From assembly GCA_900696575.1 (NCBI GenBank), contig CAADHD010000027.1:124001-188000 (forward strand): a stretch of 64,000 nucleotides of DNA. Reading direction: 5' to 3'. The notes below the pieces were generated by a model, which saw nothing but the letters and a program-made list of their open reading frames with translations, was not told where the DNA came from and did no database searches. The DNA comes from an uncultured Bacteroidota bacterium (GTDB taxonomy: Bacteria > Bacteroidota > Bacteroidia > AKYH767-A > OLB10). The position numbers and the translations under genes are program-made. Of the stretch, positions 62,698 to 64,000 are shown one piece after another; position 1 is the first letter of the stretch; each line of letters opens with the position of its first letter.

Positions 62698-62824
62698 GCT
62701 GCGAATTAACCCGATCCTGCAATGCCAATGGGGCAGGTTCTATAACAGATATTAAAATTTTTTTTAACAATGCAATGCCCCCCTCAACTCAACCGTTAAC
62801 TTTGGGGCAAATCATAATTCACCA

Positions 62825-63454
62825 ATGAAATCATTAGCCCATCACATTGAAGCATTGATTTTTACTGCCGAGCAGGGAATCTCCATTCAGGAAATACAGG
62901 CGTGCCTTAAAACAGCTTACGACTGGGATTTGTCTTCCGAAGAAATTACAGCAGAAATTGAAATACTGAAAGAGAAGTATGCTTCTGATGAGTTTTCTTT
63001 TGAAATAAGAGAGATTGCCGAAGGATTTGAATTTCTTACCAAAAAAGAATTTCATGCACCGGTAAGTACGTTGCTGCAGATAAAAGAGAAAAAGAAACTC
63101 ACCAACTCCGCGCTTGAAACGCTGGCTATCATTGCTTACAAACAGCCTGTATCAAAAACAGAAATTGAACAGATACGCGGTGTAAACTGCGATTACAGCA
63201 TTCAGAAACTGCTTGAAAAAGAGTTGATCGTCATTAAAGGTAAAAGCGATGGGCCGGGAAGGCCATTGCTCTATGGAACATCCGAACAGTTCATGGATCA
63301 TTTCGGATTGAAAAGCGTACGAGACCTGCCCAAGCTGAAAGATCTGCATATTGAAGCAAATGAAATAGGCATACCCTCCGAACAGTTGGAAGCAGTAACT
63401 GAGGAACTTGTACCGCCTACTGTACCGGAACAGCAACAGGAAGAGAATAACTAA
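62825..63454 (+). CDS. scpB: Segregation and condensation protein B
   Basis: HIEALIFTAEQGISIQEIQACL...TNSALETLAIIAYKQPVSKTEIEQIRGVNCDYSIQKLLEKELIVIKGKSDGPGRPLLYGTSEQFMDHFGL. Confidence 0.95.
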   Translation: MKSLAHHIEALIFTAEQGISIQEIQACLKTAYDWDLSSEEITAEIEILKEKYASDEFSFEIREIAEGFEFLTKKEFHAPVSTLLQIKEKKKLTNSALETLAIIAYKQPVSKTEIEQIRGVNCDYSIQKLLEKELIVIKGKSDGPGRPLLYGTSEQFMDHFGLKSVRDLPKLKDLHIEANEIGIPSEQLEAVTEELVPPTVPEQQQEENN

Positions 63455-63509
63455 GCGCTTTCACACTGCGTTCACTGCGGTTGGAATGCCGTTTGGCTTG
63501 AAACAGTCA

Positions 63510-64000
63510 ATGAAAAAAATGATTCTTACCCTTTTTCTCACCGCTCTCGGGGCATCTTCCAATCTTACTGCCGAAGATGAGGTTTTCCGCAGGCATCCCA
63601 ATACAGCTTTTACAGTTAACGAAGCACTCGAATACCGGGTGCATTACGGATTGATTAATGCCGGAACTGCACGGCTTGAAATTTTGCCTGATGTAAAAGA
63701 ATTCAACGGACGCAAAGTGTATCATGCTGTAGGTACCGGAAGGACAACCGGCATGTTCGACTGGTTTTTTAAAGTGCGCGACCGCTATGAAAGTTATATT
63801 GATACGCAGGCTTTGGTTCCTCTGCATTTTATCCGCAGGGTCAATGAAGGAGGCTACATCATTAATCAGGATGTAACGTTTGACCACCGCGAAAATAAAG
63901 CTACCAGTCAGAAAGCCACTATTGAAGTGCCTGATAACATACAAGACCTTGTTTCGGCCTACTACTTTGCACGTAACCTTAATTTTGATACCGCAAAAAT
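63510..64000 (+). CDS. DUF3108 domain-containing protein (truncated by window end)
   Basis: MKKMILTLFLTALGASSNLTAEDEVFRRHPNTAFTVNEALEYRVHYGLINAGTARLEILPDVKEFNGRKVYHAVGTGRTTGMFDWFFKVRDRYESYID...; open at 64000. Confidence 0.85.
   Translation, partial: MKKMILTLFLTALGASSNLTAEDEVFRRHPNTAFTVNEALEYRVHYGLINAGTARLEILPDVKEFNGRKVYHAVGTGRTTGMFDWFFKVRDRYESYIDTQALVPLHFIRRVNEGGYIINQDVTFDHRENKATSQKATIEVPDNIQDLVSAYYFARNLNFDTAK

Overview
The window is a chromosomal segment from a Bacteroidota-type bacterium. Evidence for this is several T9SS/gliding-type C-terminal sorting domains, TAnnTTTG-type promoters, TamL-like and BamA/Skp genes, and a Bacteroidota-style str/S10/spc/alpha cluster. Most of it is conserved housekeeping DNA. 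One ribosomal-protein supercluster runs from rpsL (about 23.5 kb) to rplQ (about 41.5 kb) and includes fusA, secY, map, infA, rpmJ and rpoA. carA, a yafV-like gene, arfB, uppS, bamA, two skp-like genes, tamL, a SpoU methyltransferase and scpB follow it. Upstream are yidC, heme A synthase, pth, rplY, prs, tRNA-Leu(CAA), a B12-binding protein, enoyl-CoA hydratase, acylphosphatase, a flippase, proline dehydrogenase and an initiator tRNA. The most unusual part is 3.9-7.85 kb. It has a promoter/short-ORF/terminator leader, three consecutive interrupted surface-type genes (in-frame TAA, in-frame TAG, frameshift), one of which looks like a chimera, and a 21-bp tandem repeat array between two of them. 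Other points of interest are decayed copies of the tRNA-fMet gene, a 1816-aa modular T9SS protein, a MITE/REP-like inverted repeat, a structured gap between rpsJ and rplC, and a LutB-like protein lacking Fe-S ligands. I found no convincing new defence, mobile or biosynthetic system. All family calls come from reading the sequence; no searches were run.
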